A stretch of 64,000 nucleotides of DNA from Devosia yakushimensis (GTDB taxonomy: Bacteria; Pseudomonadota; Alphaproteobacteria; Rhizobiales; Devosiaceae): assembly GCF_030159855.1 (NCBI RefSeq), contig NZ_BSNG01000001.1, forward strand, positions 620,001 to 684,000, in the 5' to 3' direction. Made by a program: the position numbers and the translations under genes. The notes below the pieces were generated by a model. The model saw only the letters and a list, made by a program, of their open reading frames with translations. It did not search any database and was not told the DNA's origin. This document shows, piece after piece, positions 1-8,617 of this stretch; position 1 is the stretch's first letter; each line of letters starts with the position of its first letter.

Positions 1-117
1 TGCGTTGAAGGGGGCGAAGATGAACCAGATCAGCGGTAGCGCGAAAATGGCGCCGATCAACGCGGCGAGGGCTGAGAAGGCGATGCGGCCGGCAAAGGCG
101 GGGAAGGTGAGTTTCAT
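1..117 (-). CDS. Sugar ABC transporter permease (MalG-type), 5' end only
   Basis: Only the first 39 codons lie in the window. The start ATG is at 117 and the frame runs off the left edge. The visible residues are a short polar N-terminus followed by a hydrophobic segment (about residues 11-34), as in the first membrane span of a carbohydrate ABC permease. It starts 3 nt after the stop of the MalF-type permease gene, in the order binding protein, permease 1, permease 2 that is usual for the CUT1 sugar transporters. It would form the second membrane subunit. The assignment rests mostly on context. Confidence 0.7.
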   Translation of the reverse strand, partial: MKLTFPAFAGRIAFSALAALIGAIFALPLIWFIFAPFNA

Positions 118-120
118 GTC

Positions 121-1056
121 TCAAGCCCTCTTCTTGCGGCCGATGGTGAGATAGATCAGCGCGAAAGCCAGATTGATCAGCATGATGATGACGCCGACCG
201 CCGCGCCCTTGCCAAATTCGAAATCGCGGAAGGCTACCCGGTAATTGTAAATCGAGAGCAATTCGGTGCGGTAGGAGGGCCCGCCATTGGTCAGCAGGAA
301 GGGGGTGAAGGTGTTGAAGGTCCACATGGTGATCAGGATCAGATCGGTCACCACATGACCCCGGATGAGGGGCAGGGCGATATCCTTGAACTTTTGCCAG
401 GAGGAGGCGCCGGCCACGTCGGCCGCCTGGAAATAGCTGGGCGGGATCGAGGAAAAGGCCGAGTTGAACAGCATCATGGAGAAGGCGGCGCCGCGCCAGG
501 TATTGAACACCACGATGACCCAGAAGGGCTGTTGCAGCAGGAAATCGCCCTTGGGCAGGCCGACGCTCCCCAGGATCGCATTGAGCGTGCCCTGATCGCG
601 ATCGAGGAAAGCGAACCAGGCAAAGCCGATCACCACTTCGGGCAGAATCCAGGCGGCGATGACGAAGGTTTCGGTGAGGCGCTTGATCCAGGGCGGCACG
701 GTCTGGATCAGCCAGGCGAGCAATAGGCCGAGCAGGGCCTGGCCGATCAGCGCCGAGGCCAGCACGAATTGGGTGGTGAGGATAAGCGAGAAGCCGAACT
801 GGCCGCGCTGGAAGAAATTGGAGGGGTCGAACAGCGCGAAGTAATTGGCGAGGCCAACAAATTCGGGATTGAGCGCGGTGCGGCCGAGCAGGGTGCGGTT
901 GGTGAAGGATACGAAGATCACCCAGAAGAAGGGGATGATCACGAAGAGCGCGACGAGAATTCCAGCCGGAGTGAGGAAGACGGCGCCGGCGCGGTTGGAG
1001 AGCAGGGCGAAGCGGCGGGCGGGTTTGGGTTCCGGTGTCGTTGGTTCAGCCGTCAT
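121..1056 (-). CDS. Sugar ABC transporter permease (MalF/UgpA type)
   Basis: This 311-aa inner-membrane protein is the first permease of a carbohydrate (CUT1) ABC importer. About six hydrophobic spans are visible, and an EAA-type cytoplasmic loop (DVAGASSWQKFKDIALPL, about residues 210-230) provides the contact for the ATPase. I chose the ATG at 1056 because an AGGA ribosome binding site lies just upstream; the open frame extends to 1131, but that extension is repeat sequence. It sits between the binding-protein gene (stop 1269) and the second permease (start 117). The ATPase gene is not in the window. The substrate is unknown; the neighbouring GH38-like enzyme and uronate genes suggest a plant or microbial polysaccharide sugar. 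Confidence 0.9.
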   Translation of the reverse strand: MTAEPTTPEPKPARRFALLSNRAGAVFLTPAGILVALFVIIPFFWVIFVSFTNRTLLGRTALNPEFVGLANYFALFDPSNFFQRGQFGFSLILTTQFVLASALIGQALLGLLLAWLIQTVPPWIKRLTETFVIAAWILPEVVIGFAWFAFLDRDQGTLNAILGSVGLPKGDFLLQQPFWVIVVFNTWRGAAFSMMLFNSAFSSIPPSYFQAADVAGASSWQKFKDIALPLIRGHVVTDLILITMWTFNTFTPFLLTNGGPSYRTELLSIYNYRVAFRDFEFGKGAAVGVIIMLINLAFALIYLTIGRKKRA

Positions 1057-1083
1057 GCCGTTTTCCTGATTTCGTCCAGTATG

Positions 1084-1190
1084 CGGTGTATTCCGGCGTA
1101 GGCCGGAATCCATGCTGTGTTCCCTCCTCAAGCTGGATGGCGTGGATGGCCTTCAGCATGGATTCCGGCCTACGCCGGAATGACACTGTG
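1084..1190. repeat. Inverted pair of ATTCCGG-type palindromic repeats
   Basis: Two 27-bp arms, 1090-1116 and 1155-1181, are perfect reverse complements separated by 38 bp. Each arm is itself nearly palindromic (ATTCCGGCGTA then GGCCGGAAT). The same family recurs at 17704-17771, 24811-24838, 31608-31692, 31919-32016 and, degenerate, at 38521-38597. Here it lies between the binding-protein and permease genes of one operon, where the RNA hairpin could reduce downstream expression relative to the binding protein. Confidence 0.9.
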
Positions 1191-1268
1191 GGAGGAGAGC
1201 TTGGAGCCTCTCCTCCGCACCCGATGTCCCGTGGGACACCGGGCGGCTCGGGGAGGAACCTCTTGCCG

Positions 1269-2618
1269 TCAGAGCAGGCTGACGGTGTTTTCTTCACCGA
1301 CGATGCGGATGACCGCGTCGCGATACTGGGCCATGGCATCTTCGGGCGAGAGTTCGCCCGAGACGACGCTTTCCGTCATGCGCTGGATTTCGGCCGAGAC
1401 CGCGTTGTAATCGGGATCGTTCGGGCGGGCGGTGGTGATCGGCAACAGTTCCTGGCTGGATTGGGTCAGGAAGGGGCTGTTGGGGATCGGCACATCGGTA
1501 CGCGCGGTGATGCGCGGCTGGATCGCCTGGAAGGCCTCGAGCTGGGCGGGCTCGTTCATGAAGGAGAGCAGGGCCCAGGCTTCCTTGGGGGTGTCGGTGG
1601 CCGGATTGAGCACGAAGCCCGTGCCGCCCGAAATGGTGACGAAATCCTGGCCGCGAATGCCCTTGCCGGGTTCCTCGGCGGGAATCTTGACCCAGCCCAT
1701 GACATTGTCACGGTCGGCCACGGCGAATTCGGAGCCTTCGGGGGTGACCGAGCGGTAGAAATAATCGCCCTCGAACAGCAGCGCCGTCACGCCATCGCGG
1801 AAATTGGCGAAGGAGCGGTTGCGGCCATCGGCCAGCAATTGCGCGCGGGCATCGCCGAGCTGCTCATCGACATAGATGGTCTTGTAGAGGTTGAGCGTGT
1901 CCAGAATACCCTGGCTGCCCACGATCCATTTGCCGTTCTCGTCGAGCACGGTTTCGCCCGTGCCCAGCAACGCCAGCCAATAGCCCTGCATGGTGGTGGC
2001 TTCGCCCATGGCGACGCCGGCATTGAGCTGGATGGGGAAGCTGTCAGGCTTGACCTTCTTGATGGCGCGGGCGGCATCGAGGATTTCGGTCCAGGATTTG
2101 GGCTGCCAGGTTTCGGCGTCGATGCCGGCTTCGGTCAGCATGTCCTTGCGGGTGTAGAGCATGCGCACGTCGGTGCCGAGCGGAATGCCGTAATATTTGT
2201 CCTGATAGAGCATCAGGGCGCGCGAGCCTTCCGACAGGGCGGCCCAGCCGGACCAGTCATCGACTTCGGCTCCGGCCACTTCATTGAGGGGCTTGAGCAG
2301 GCCGCCTTCGACGAAGCTGGGGATCAGGAAGCCGTCAAATGCGGTGACGTCGGGACCGGCGCCGGTGGAGAAATCGAGGGCCAATTGCTGGGTGAGCTGA
2401 GCGTCTTCACCGCCAAACTGGTTGAGCGTGACCTTGGTATCCGCATTGGCCGCTTCGAAGGCGGGAATGACGCTGTTCTGAATCCACTCGGCAGTGCCGC
2501 TATTGACGCCGCCAATGACGCAGCGGCAGGTGATCTCGAGGTCGACGGCGAAAGCCGGACCGGCCATTGCAGTAGCGCCGACAAGGCCAAAGGCCAGGGC
2601 GCGCAGACGATTGCTCAT
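1269..2618 (-). CDS. Sugar ABC transporter substrate-binding protein
   Basis: This 449-aa periplasmic protein is an extracellular solute-binding protein family 1 member. A signal peptide ends near residue 24 (AMAGPAFA then VDLEITC). The body has the typical long alpha/beta pattern with features such as IPLGTDVRMLYTRKDML and a late GGTGFVLNPATD segment. The ATG at 2618 is preceded by GGGAGGT. It is the first gene of the importer operon and diverges from the LacI regulator across a 308-bp region that holds two matching operator-like sequences, one overlapping a plausible promoter for this gene. The ligand cannot be read from the sequence. Confidence 0.92.
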   Translation of the reverse strand: MSNRLRALAFGLVGATAMAGPAFAVDLEITCRCVIGGVNSGTAEWIQNSVIPAFEAANADTKVTLNQFGGEDAQLTQQLALDFSTGAGPDVTAFDGFLIPSFVEGGLLKPLNEVAGAEVDDWSGWAALSEGSRALMLYQDKYYGIPLGTDVRMLYTRKDMLTEAGIDAETWQPKSWTEILDAARAIKKVKPDSFPIQLNAGVAMGEATTMQGYWLALLGTGETVLDENGKWIVGSQGILDTLNLYKTIYVDEQLGDARAQLLADGRNRSFANFRDGVTALLFEGDYFYRSVTPEGSEFAVADRDNVMGWVKIPAEEPGKGIRGQDFVTISGGTGFVLNPATDTPKEAWALLSFMNEPAQLEAFQAIQPRITARTDVPIPNSPFLTQSSQELLPITTARPNDPDYNAVSAEIQRMTESVVSGELSPEDAMAQYRDAVIRIVGEENTVSLL

Positions 2619-2926
2619 CGCAAAAACCTCCCATGTATTGGCTCCGGATTGGTCCGGTAGCCGGTGTTGGTTCGTGGCCCCCGGCGCTGACCGGTATAGG
2701 CACGAACCCATCAACAATGAACACGTTTTCACTGCTCGTCAATGCGCGGCATTTGACTGGACAGGACGAGGCAGAAACGTGCCGGGGCATGGTGAGCATG
2801 TTTTGCAAAGGTTGCGTGACAAAGTGCGTGGATTTCGGTTGCGCGGAAAAAAGCCTCGTGCTTGACAGTGCCGCAGGCGAGAGCCAGTGTTTTGAACACG
2901 ATTTCATAAACGTGTGGGAGGATTGT
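2619..2926. promoter_or_regulatory. Divergent control region with two LacI-type operators
   Basis: Two 14-bp pseudo-palindromes that match at 13 of 14 positions are present: TGAACACGTTTTCA at 2718-2731 and TGAACACGATTTCA at 2893-2906. Both fit the half-site pattern of LacI-family operators. On the minus strand a possible promoter is TTGACG (2737-2742), 17 bp, CATTGT (2714-2719). The first operator covers its spacer and -10 box, a good position for repression of the binding-protein gene. The second lies 20 bp before the regulator start and would give autoregulation. Confidence 0.7.
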
Positions 2927-3976
2927 TTGAGCGATAGCGGGGCGCCCGCGCGGGAGCGTGCGACGGCACAGATGGTGGCGCAGCGGGCCAAGGTCTCGCG
3001 GGTCGCCGTGTCACGCGCCTTCAATCCCCATACCTCGCTCAAGCCGGAAAAGCGCGAGCTGATCCTCCGAATCGCGCAGGAGCTGAATTACACGCCGGAC
3101 CGGGCGGCGCGGGCGCTGGTCAGCGGGCGCTCGCATCTGGTGGGCGTCATCGTGCCCGATGTCTGCAGCCCCTGGGAAAGCCAGGAAATCGACGCGCTGA
3201 CCACGGCGCTGCAGAACGAGGGCTTTGCCACGCTGCTGTTCAAGACCCAGACCGATATGAGCATGGACGAGACGCTGCTGACCTATATGAAGGGCTTCAA
3301 TCCGGACTCGGTCATCGCCTTTGTCGAGAATATCAAGCCGGCCATATTGGCGCGCGTGCTGGGGCGCGCGGTGCCGATCTATGTGCATTATCCGCTCGAA
3401 GGGCAGCCCGAAACGGGTGTGTTGGCCGCCGATAAGACGCTGCATGACCGGCTCAATATCCTGCAGCGCAATGGCATGGAACAGGCGGTGGCGCTGGTGC
3501 AGGGCTATGGCGCCAAGCGCATCGCCTATCTTTCCGGCCTGCCGCGATCGCTGGCGAGCGTCGCGCGCGAGCAGACCCTGCGCCGTGTGATGGCCGAGCG
3601 GGGGCTGGGCGAACCGCAGGTATTCGCGGGCGATTTTACCTATGACACGGCCTATGCGGCGACCGTCGATCTGTTCCGCGTGGGGCAGGGGGCGGATGCC
3701 ATTTTTGCCGCCAACGATGTGGGCGCCTTCGGGGTGATCGATGCGTTGCGGCATGAATTCGGGCTGCGTGTGCCGCAGGACGTCAAGGTGGTCGGGTTCG
3801 ACGATATCGAGCAATCGCACTGGAAGAGCTACAGTCTCACCACGGTCAAGATCGACCTGGCTGAGCGGGTGCGGGCGCTGGTGCGGCTGATCCTGCGGCG
3901 GCTCAACGATCCGGATGCGCCCGCCTTCGAAGAAACCCTGCAAACAAGGCTGGTCGTGCGCGGCACGGTTGGCTGA
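2927..3976 (+). CDS. LacI-family transcriptional regulator
   Basis: This 349-aa protein has an N-terminal LacI helix-turn-helix (QRAKVSRVAVSRAFNP, about residues 18-33, then the hinge with ALVSGRSHLVGVIVPD) and a periplasmic-binding-protein-like effector domain ending in VVGFDDIEQSHWKSYSLTTV. I chose the TTG at 2927 because GGGAGG lies 5 nt upstream; frames further upstream are not LacI-like. It is probably the repressor of the divergent sugar ABC operon and of itself through the two operators in 2718-2906. It is followed after 10 bp by the GH38-like gene, so it also heads that transcription unit. Confidence 0.9.
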   Translation: MSDSGAPARERATAQMVAQRAKVSRVAVSRAFNPHTSLKPEKRELILRIAQELNYTPDRAARALVSGRSHLVGVIVPDVCSPWESQEIDALTTALQNEGFATLLFKTQTDMSMDETLLTYMKGFNPDSVIAFVENIKPAILARVLGRAVPIYVHYPLEGQPETGVLAADKTLHDRLNILQRNGMEQAVALVQGYGAKRIAYLSGLPRSLASVAREQTLRRVMAERGLGEPQVFAGDFTYDTAYAATVDLFRVGQGADAIFAANDVGAFGVIDALRHEFGLRVPQDVKVVGFDDIEQSHWKSYSLTTVKIDLAERVRALVRLILRRLNDPDAPAFEETLQTRLVVRGTVG

Positions 3977-3986
3977 TCGGATTTTC

Positions 3987-5900
3987 ATGACCAACAAGCG
4001 CATCCATCTGGTCTTCAAGACCCATCTCGATATCGGCTTTACCGACCATGCCGCCCGCGTGCGGCGGCAATATCATGAGCAGTTCATTCCGCAGGCCATC
4101 GCCACGGGCGAGCATTTTTATGCGGAGAATCCCGCGCGGCCTGGCTTCATCTGGACCACTGGCGCATGGCTGATCTGGGATCATCTCAATAGCCAGGATG
4201 GTGAGCGGGTCAGGCGGCTGGAGCGGGCTATCGAGCGGGGGCTGATTGCGTGGCATGCGCTGCCGTTTACGACCCATACCGAGCTGATGTCGCCGGCGGT
4301 GTTCCGGGCGGGACTGAGCTATGGGCAGGAATTGGACAGGCGATTTGGCAAGTCTACGATCGCGGCCAAGATGACCGATGTGCCGGGGCATACGCTGGGC
4401 ATGGTGCCGCTTTTGGCTGAGGCGGGCGTCAAATTCCTGCATCTGGGGGTGAATACGGCGAGCCCGGTACCCGACGTGCCGCCGATTTTCCGCTGGTGGG
4501 CGCCGGATGGGTCGGAAGTGGTGGTGATGTACCAGGCCTCCTATGGGGAGACGGACTTTCCGGCGGGTGACGATATCGGGCTGAGCTTTGCCCATACTAA
4601 CGACAATATCGGGCCGCAAAGCGTGGGGCAGACGATGGAGGCGGTGCGGGCGCTGGGGCATGCGCAGCCGGGCGCGGAGATCGTGGCGTCGACGCTGGAT
4701 GCTTTCGGGGCCGCCATGTGGGAGCGGCGCGACAGCTTTCCGGCGGTGACGGAGGAGATCGGCGATAGCTGGATCCATGGCGCGGGGAGCGATCCCGGCA
4801 AGATTGCGCGGTTCCGGGCCTTGCAGCGGCTCTATGATGGCTTTGAAGCAGAGCTGACGCCGGAGCGGTTGGCCTTCGGGCGTGGGCTCGCCATGGTGGC
4901 CGAACATACCTGGGGCGTCGATATCAAGACCTATCTGCGGGACGAGAAGGCGTGGGACCGGCCGGCTTTTGAGGCGGCGCGCAAAGGCGATTATCGCTTT
5001 GCTTATGCCGAGCAGTCCTGGGCCGAGCAGCGGGACTATCTCGATGCGGCGGTGGCGGCTTTGGGTCCGGAGGATCGGGCGCTGGCTGAGGGTGCGGAGT
5101 GGGAGCCGGATCTGCCGGGGGCGCTGGCGGCTGGGCATGAGCTGAGCGATGGCGGTTGGGTGGTGACGCTTGATCCCCAGACCGGCGACATTGCGCGGAT
5201 TGTTTCGCCTGCTGGCGTGGTCATTGAGGGTGCTGGTGGTTCGCTGTTGGGCTATCGCTATGAGACCTATGACTGGGCCGAGTTGCAGCGGCATCTCGAC
5301 AGCTATCTGCAGCACCGGCTGGAATGGGCCATTCTCGACCATGACAAGCCCGGCCTGGCGCAGGCGAAGACTGCACTGACGCAGAGTTTCGCGCCGCGTT
5401 TCAAGGGCGTCGCGGGGAAGACCGCACTGGCGGAAATGCCGGCGCTGGCGCATGAGACGCTGGGCGCGCCGCCGCGGATCGAGCTGGCTTTCCGCGCGCT
5501 GGACGAGCGGCAGCTGGAGATTGCGCTGGTGCTGCGTGACAAGCCGGCCAATCGCATGCCCGAAGCCAGTTTCCTCGCCTTCACGCCAGAGGATACCAGC
5601 CATTGGGCCCTGCGCAAGATGGGGCTGTGGCAGGATGCGGCCGCTATCGTCGAACGCGGCGGCGGGCAATTGCAGGCTGTCGAGGCAATGCGGGCGGTGG
5701 TTGGGGCAACACCCATTTCGGTGCAGCTTCTCGATAGTGCGCTCGTGGCTCCGGCGACGGCGCCTTTCATGCCGTTCCAGCCGCAAAGGCCGGATTTCGC
5801 CGGTGGCTTCCGCGTCAACCTGCACAACAATAAATGGGGCACCAATTTCCCCATGTGGTGCGAGGGAACGATTGTCAGCCGGTTGGTGCTCTCAATCTAG
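3987..5900 (+). CDS. DUF5054 protein with GH38-like N-terminal domain
   Basis: This 637-aa protein has no signal peptide and so is probably cytoplasmic. The N-terminus (RIHLVFKTHLDIGFTD) has the metal-binding HLD motif seen at the start of family 38 glycoside hydrolases, and residues around 130 (AAKMTDVPGHT) carry an Asp in a position like the GH38 nucleophile. Later segments (HLGVNTASP, FRWWAPDGSEVVVMY) fit the DUF5054 family as I recall it. The C-terminal third is a beta-rich part typical of such enzymes. It is co-transcribed with the LacI gene and faces a sugar importer, so it likely processes an imported oligosaccharide or glycoside. The exact substrate is unknown. Confidence 0.75.
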   Translation: MTNKRIHLVFKTHLDIGFTDHAARVRRQYHEQFIPQAIATGEHFYAENPARPGFIWTTGAWLIWDHLNSQDGERVRRLERAIERGLIAWHALPFTTHTELMSPAVFRAGLSYGQELDRRFGKSTIAAKMTDVPGHTLGMVPLLAEAGVKFLHLGVNTASPVPDVPPIFRWWAPDGSEVVVMYQASYGETDFPAGDDIGLSFAHTNDNIGPQSVGQTMEAVRALGHAQPGAEIVASTLDAFGAAMWERRDSFPAVTEEIGDSWIHGAGSDPGKIARFRALQRLYDGFEAELTPERLAFGRGLAMVAEHTWGVDIKTYLRDEKAWDRPAFEAARKGDYRFAYAEQSWAEQRDYLDAAVAALGPEDRALAEGAEWEPDLPGALAAGHELSDGGWVVTLDPQTGDIARIVSPAGVVIEGAGGSLLGYRYETYDWAELQRHLDSYLQHRLEWAILDHDKPGLAQAKTALTQSFAPRFKGVAGKTALAEMPALAHETLGAPPRIELAFRALDERQLEIALVLRDKPANRMPEASFLAFTPEDTSHWALRKMGLWQDAAAIVERGGGQLQAVEAMRAVVGATPISVQLLDSALVAPATAPFMPFQPQRPDFAGGFRVNLHNNKWGTNFPMWCEGTIVSRLVLSI

Positions 5901-5965
5901 AGCGGGGCCTCTGGACTTTCCCCGGGCGTCCGGCCAACCCTAGGACAGTGACTGGGGGACTTGGC

Positions 5966-6664
5966 ATGTTGGTGCATGAGGGCGAGGAGCGGACGGCGGC
6001 CATCGATATCCGGCTGGCCGCCATGCTGTCGGCGATAGCGGGCGGCCTCAATACGGCGGGCTTTCATGCCGTGGGCTATTTCTCGGCGAATATGACGGGC
6101 AATGTCTCGGCGCTGTCGGATTATCTGGGGCTGGGCAATCTCTGGCTGGCGGCGCTGTTTGGCTCGATTGTGGTGGCCTTTATCCTGGGCGCCTTCTTTT
6201 CCGGGCTGTTGATCGAAGTGGGCCGGCAGCGCGGCATCAGGGCTATCTATGCCTATAGCATCGCGGCGGAAGGCGGGTTGCTGGTGGCGCTTGGCGTGGC
6301 GGACCTGTTCATTGCCGCCGTGCATAGCAGTTCCTTCGTCATTCTGGGCCTGAGCTTCCTGATGGGGCTGCAGAATGCCGCCACGACGCGGATTTCCAGC
6401 GCTCGCGTGCGCACGACCCATGTTTCCGGCATGGCCACCGATATTGGGCTGGGGCTCGCGGCCCTGTTCAACAAAGGGGGCGCCAGCGCGGAGGTGTTGC
6501 ACCGCCTGCGCCTTCATTGCACGACCATTCTGGCCTTTTTCCTCGGGGGGATAGCGGGCGTGGTGGCCTATCAGGCTGTGGGTGGGGTGATGCTGCTGAT
6601 TTCGGCGGCGCTGTTGTTGCTGATCTCGATTCCCGAAGTGCTCAAGGCCCGGGCCTCAGTCTGA
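5966..6664 (+). CDS. YoaK-like DUF1275 membrane protein
   Basis: This 232-aa integral membrane protein has about six hydrophobic spans. The opening segment (DIRLAAMLSAIAGGLNTAGFHAVGYFSANMTGN) is the hallmark of the YoaK/DUF1275 family, and a second conserved stretch reads GLQNAATTRIS near residue 135 with THVSGMATDIG soon after. The ATG at 5966 follows a GGGGGA ribosome binding site. Family members are small-molecule permease candidates without a settled substrate. It is 65 bp downstream of the DUF5054 gene, and its stop overlaps the convergent tatD stop by 9 nt (6656-6664). Confidence 0.85.
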   Translation: MLVHEGEERTAAIDIRLAAMLSAIAGGLNTAGFHAVGYFSANMTGNVSALSDYLGLGNLWLAALFGSIVVAFILGAFFSGLLIEVGRQRGIRAIYAYSIAAEGGLLVALGVADLFIAAVHSSSFVILGLSFLMGLQNAATTRISSARVRTTHVSGMATDIGLGLAALFNKGGASAEVLHRLRLHCTTILAFFLGGIAGVVAYQAVGGVMLLISAALLLLISIPEVLKARASV

Positions 6665-7438
6665 CCGCCTTGCCTTGGTGAAGAGGCGATAGAAGTTCTC
6701 GCTGGTCTGCTGGCCTATCGTTGCCAGATCGGTGTGGCGGAGATCGGCCAGCAATTGCGCAGTGTGGATGATGAGGGCTGGCTCGTTGCGTTCGTCCTGG
6801 TGGGGGACGGGGGCGAGGGAGGGGGCGTCGGTTTCGACCAGGAGGCGATCGGCAGGCGCGGCTGCGGCGATCTGGCGGGAGGTCTCGTTTTCGGGAAAGG
6901 TCAGCAGGCCCCCGAAGGAGAGGTAGGCGCCTAGGGACAGCGCGGTTTCGGCTAGTTGCGGGCCGCCGGAAAAGGCGTGCATCAGGATGGGGAAGCCTCC
7001 CTTGCGGCTTTCCTCGGTGAGGATTTGGGCCATGGCGTCGTCCTGGCGGACGGAGTGGATCACCAGCGGCAATTGGGTCTGGCGAGCGGCATGGATATGG
7101 GCGCGGAAGACGTCGATCTGCGCGTCCCAGGAGGCATTGCCGAAGAAAGTGTCGAGGCCGGCTTCGCCGATGCCGATGACTTTGGGGTGCGCCGTCTGGG
7201 CGACGAGTTCGGCGGTGGTGACGTCGCGTTCTTCGTCGGCGAAATGGGGCAGGGTGCCCACGGTGCAATAGACATTGTCGTATTGCTCGGCCACGGCCAG
7301 GACGCGGGCGAATTGGCGGACGCGGATGCCGATGGTGAGAAAGGCATCGACGCCGGCCGCGGTGGCGCGGGCGAGGATGGCGTCGCGGTCCGGGTTGAAC
7401 TCGTCGAAATCGAGGTGGCAGTGGCTATCGATCAGCAC
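6656..7438 (-). CDS. TatD-family metal-dependent hydrolase (DNase)
   Basis: This 260-aa TIM-barrel metal hydrolase matches the usual TatD length. The N-terminal metal motif DSHCHLDF is at residues 4-11, the catalytic Glu occurs in IGEAGLD, and the later metal ligands are in VIHSVRQDD, LMHAFSG and VETDAPSLAP. The GTG at 7438 gives the family-typical start (V/M-LIDSHCHLD) with AGGA upstream; an in-frame ATG at 7477 is possible but would add an atypical extension. It is convergent with the YoaK-like gene. TatD proteins act as 3'-5' exonucleases or in quality control of DNA and peptides. Confidence 0.88.
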   Translation of the reverse strand: MLIDSHCHLDFDEFNPDRDAILARATAAGVDAFLTIGIRVRQFARVLAVAEQYDNVYCTVGTLPHFADEERDVTTAELVAQTAHPKVIGIGEAGLDTFFGNASWDAQIDVFRAHIHAARQTQLPLVIHSVRQDDAMAQILTEESRKGGFPILMHAFSGGPQLAETALSLGAYLSFGGLLTFPENETSRQIAAAAPADRLLVETDAPSLAPVPHQDERNEPALIIHTAQLLADLRHTDLATIGQQTSENFYRLFTKARRSD

Positions 7439-7541
7439 GGGGAGTCCTATCCGGCGGTGGTGCGGGATAGGTAGCATGGGCGCTGGTGATAGGGCAGGGC
7501 GTTGGGAGGATTTCGGGTATGCGGGGAGCCACGATCTGCCT

Positions 7542-7680
7542 CCCTCCCCCTTGAGGGGAGGGATTGAGGGTGGGGGTTCTGAGCTTTCCATCGGCATGGA
7601 GTTCATGGTGGGCGCAGAACCCCCACCCTAGCCCTCCCCTCAAGGGGGAGGGGACGGATCGGGGCTCTCTGGCCCCGATC
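7542..7680. repeat. CCCTCCCCCTTGAGGGG inverted repeat pair and adjoining hairpin
   Basis: Two arms of about 39 nt (about 7543-7581 and 7615-7653) are near-perfect reverse complements. They contain the runs CCCTCCCCCTTGAGGGGAGG and GGGTGGGGGTTCTG. The family recurs as single or paired copies at 17627-17643, 17835-17946, 39621-39641 and 58032-58051. A separate 9-bp hairpin (GATCGGGGC 7657-7665 with GCCCCGATC 7672-7680) follows the kdgD stop on the minus strand, but it has no U-run. Confidence 0.85.
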
Positions 7681-7687
7681 GTAAAGA

Positions 7688-8590
7688 TCAGATATTCGCG
7701 TCGACCAAGGCCTTGAGCTGGGCCAGTTCCTCACCCGTCAGGTTGACCAGGGGCGGACGTACCGGGCCGGCTTTGCGGCCGCGGACTTCGAGGCCCGCCT
7801 TGATGATCGAGACGGCATAGCCCTTGCGGCGGTTGCGCAGGGTGGTGAGGGGGAAGAAGAAGTCCTTGAGGATGCCGTCAGTGGTCTTGGTGTCGCCGGC
7901 GCGCAGGGCTTTATAGAAGCGCTGGGCCAGTTCGGGGACGAAGTTGAACACGGCCGAGGAATAGGTGGTGACGCCGGCGGCGAAATAGGCGGTGGCGTAG
8001 AGTTCATGCGTCGGCATGCCGCCAATATAGGTCAGGCGGTCGCCCAGCTTGGTGGTGATTTCGATGACGCGGTCGACCTCGCCATAGCCATCCTTGAAGC
8101 CAATCAGGTTGGGGCACTGATCGCACAGCTTTTGCAGGCTATCGGCGGTGAGCACGATATTGTCGCGGTTATAGACCACGACGCCGATGCCCACGGCATC
8201 GCAGACCGCCTTGACGTGGGCAACGAGCCCTTCCTGCTCGGAGAACATCAGATAGGGCGGCAACAGCAGCACGCCATCAGCGCCGGCGGCTTCGGCAGCC
8301 TTGGCCATTTCCACGGCCATGGCGGTGCCATAGCCGGCGCCACCCAGGATCGGGGTCTTGCCGGCCGTGGTCTTGGCGATCTTGGTGACGTGGGCGACTT
8401 CGGCCGGGGTCAGCGAGAACAATTCGCCCGTGCCCCCCGGAGCGAACAGCACGGCAGCGCCGAACCCGTCGAGCCAATCGATATGGGTGCGATAGGCATC
8501 CTCATCGATGGTGAGGTCGGCATTGAACGTGGTGACGGGGAAGGAGAGCAGGCCGCTGCCGAGCGCCACTTTGAGTTCGCTGGGAGTCAT
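7688..8590 (-). CDS. kdgD: 5-dehydro-4-deoxyglucarate dehydratase
   Basis: This 300-aa DHDPS/NAL-superfamily enzyme likely converts 5-dehydro-4-deoxy-D-glucarate to 2-oxoglutarate semialdehyde with loss of water and CO2 (EC 4.2.1.41), in oxidative hexuronate and glucarate breakdown. The substrate loop GGTGE is at 52-56, the catalytic Tyr in VVVYNRDN at 140, and the Schiff-base Lys in IGFKDG at 166. The C-terminal RPPLVNLTGEE segment is typical of KdgD. It lies 27 bp downstream of the mannonate dehydratase gene on the same strand, so it shares the GntR-linked uronate operon. Plain DHDPS is unlikely given the residues around the active site. Confidence 0.88.
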   Translation of the reverse strand: MTPSELKVALGSGLLSFPVTTFNADLTIDEDAYRTHIDWLDGFGAAVLFAPGGTGELFSLTPAEVAHVTKIAKTTAGKTPILGGAGYGTAMAVEMAKAAEAAGADGVLLLPPYLMFSEQEGLVAHVKAVCDAVGIGVVVYNRDNIVLTADSLQKLCDQCPNLIGFKDGYGEVDRVIEITTKLGDRLTYIGGMPTHELYATAYFAAGVTTYSSAVFNFVPELAQRFYKALRAGDTKTTDGILKDFFFPLTTLRNRRKGYAVSIIKAGLEVRGRKAGPVRPPLVNLTGEELAQLKALVDANI

Positions 8591-8617
8591 GGAAGAGAAG
8601 TCCTCTGAATACGGGAA

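Noticed and set aside
7657..7680. A 9-bp hairpin after kdgD as an intrinsic terminator.
   Set aside because: The stem is perfect, but no U-run follows on the minus strand, so it is mentioned only as part of the repeat region.
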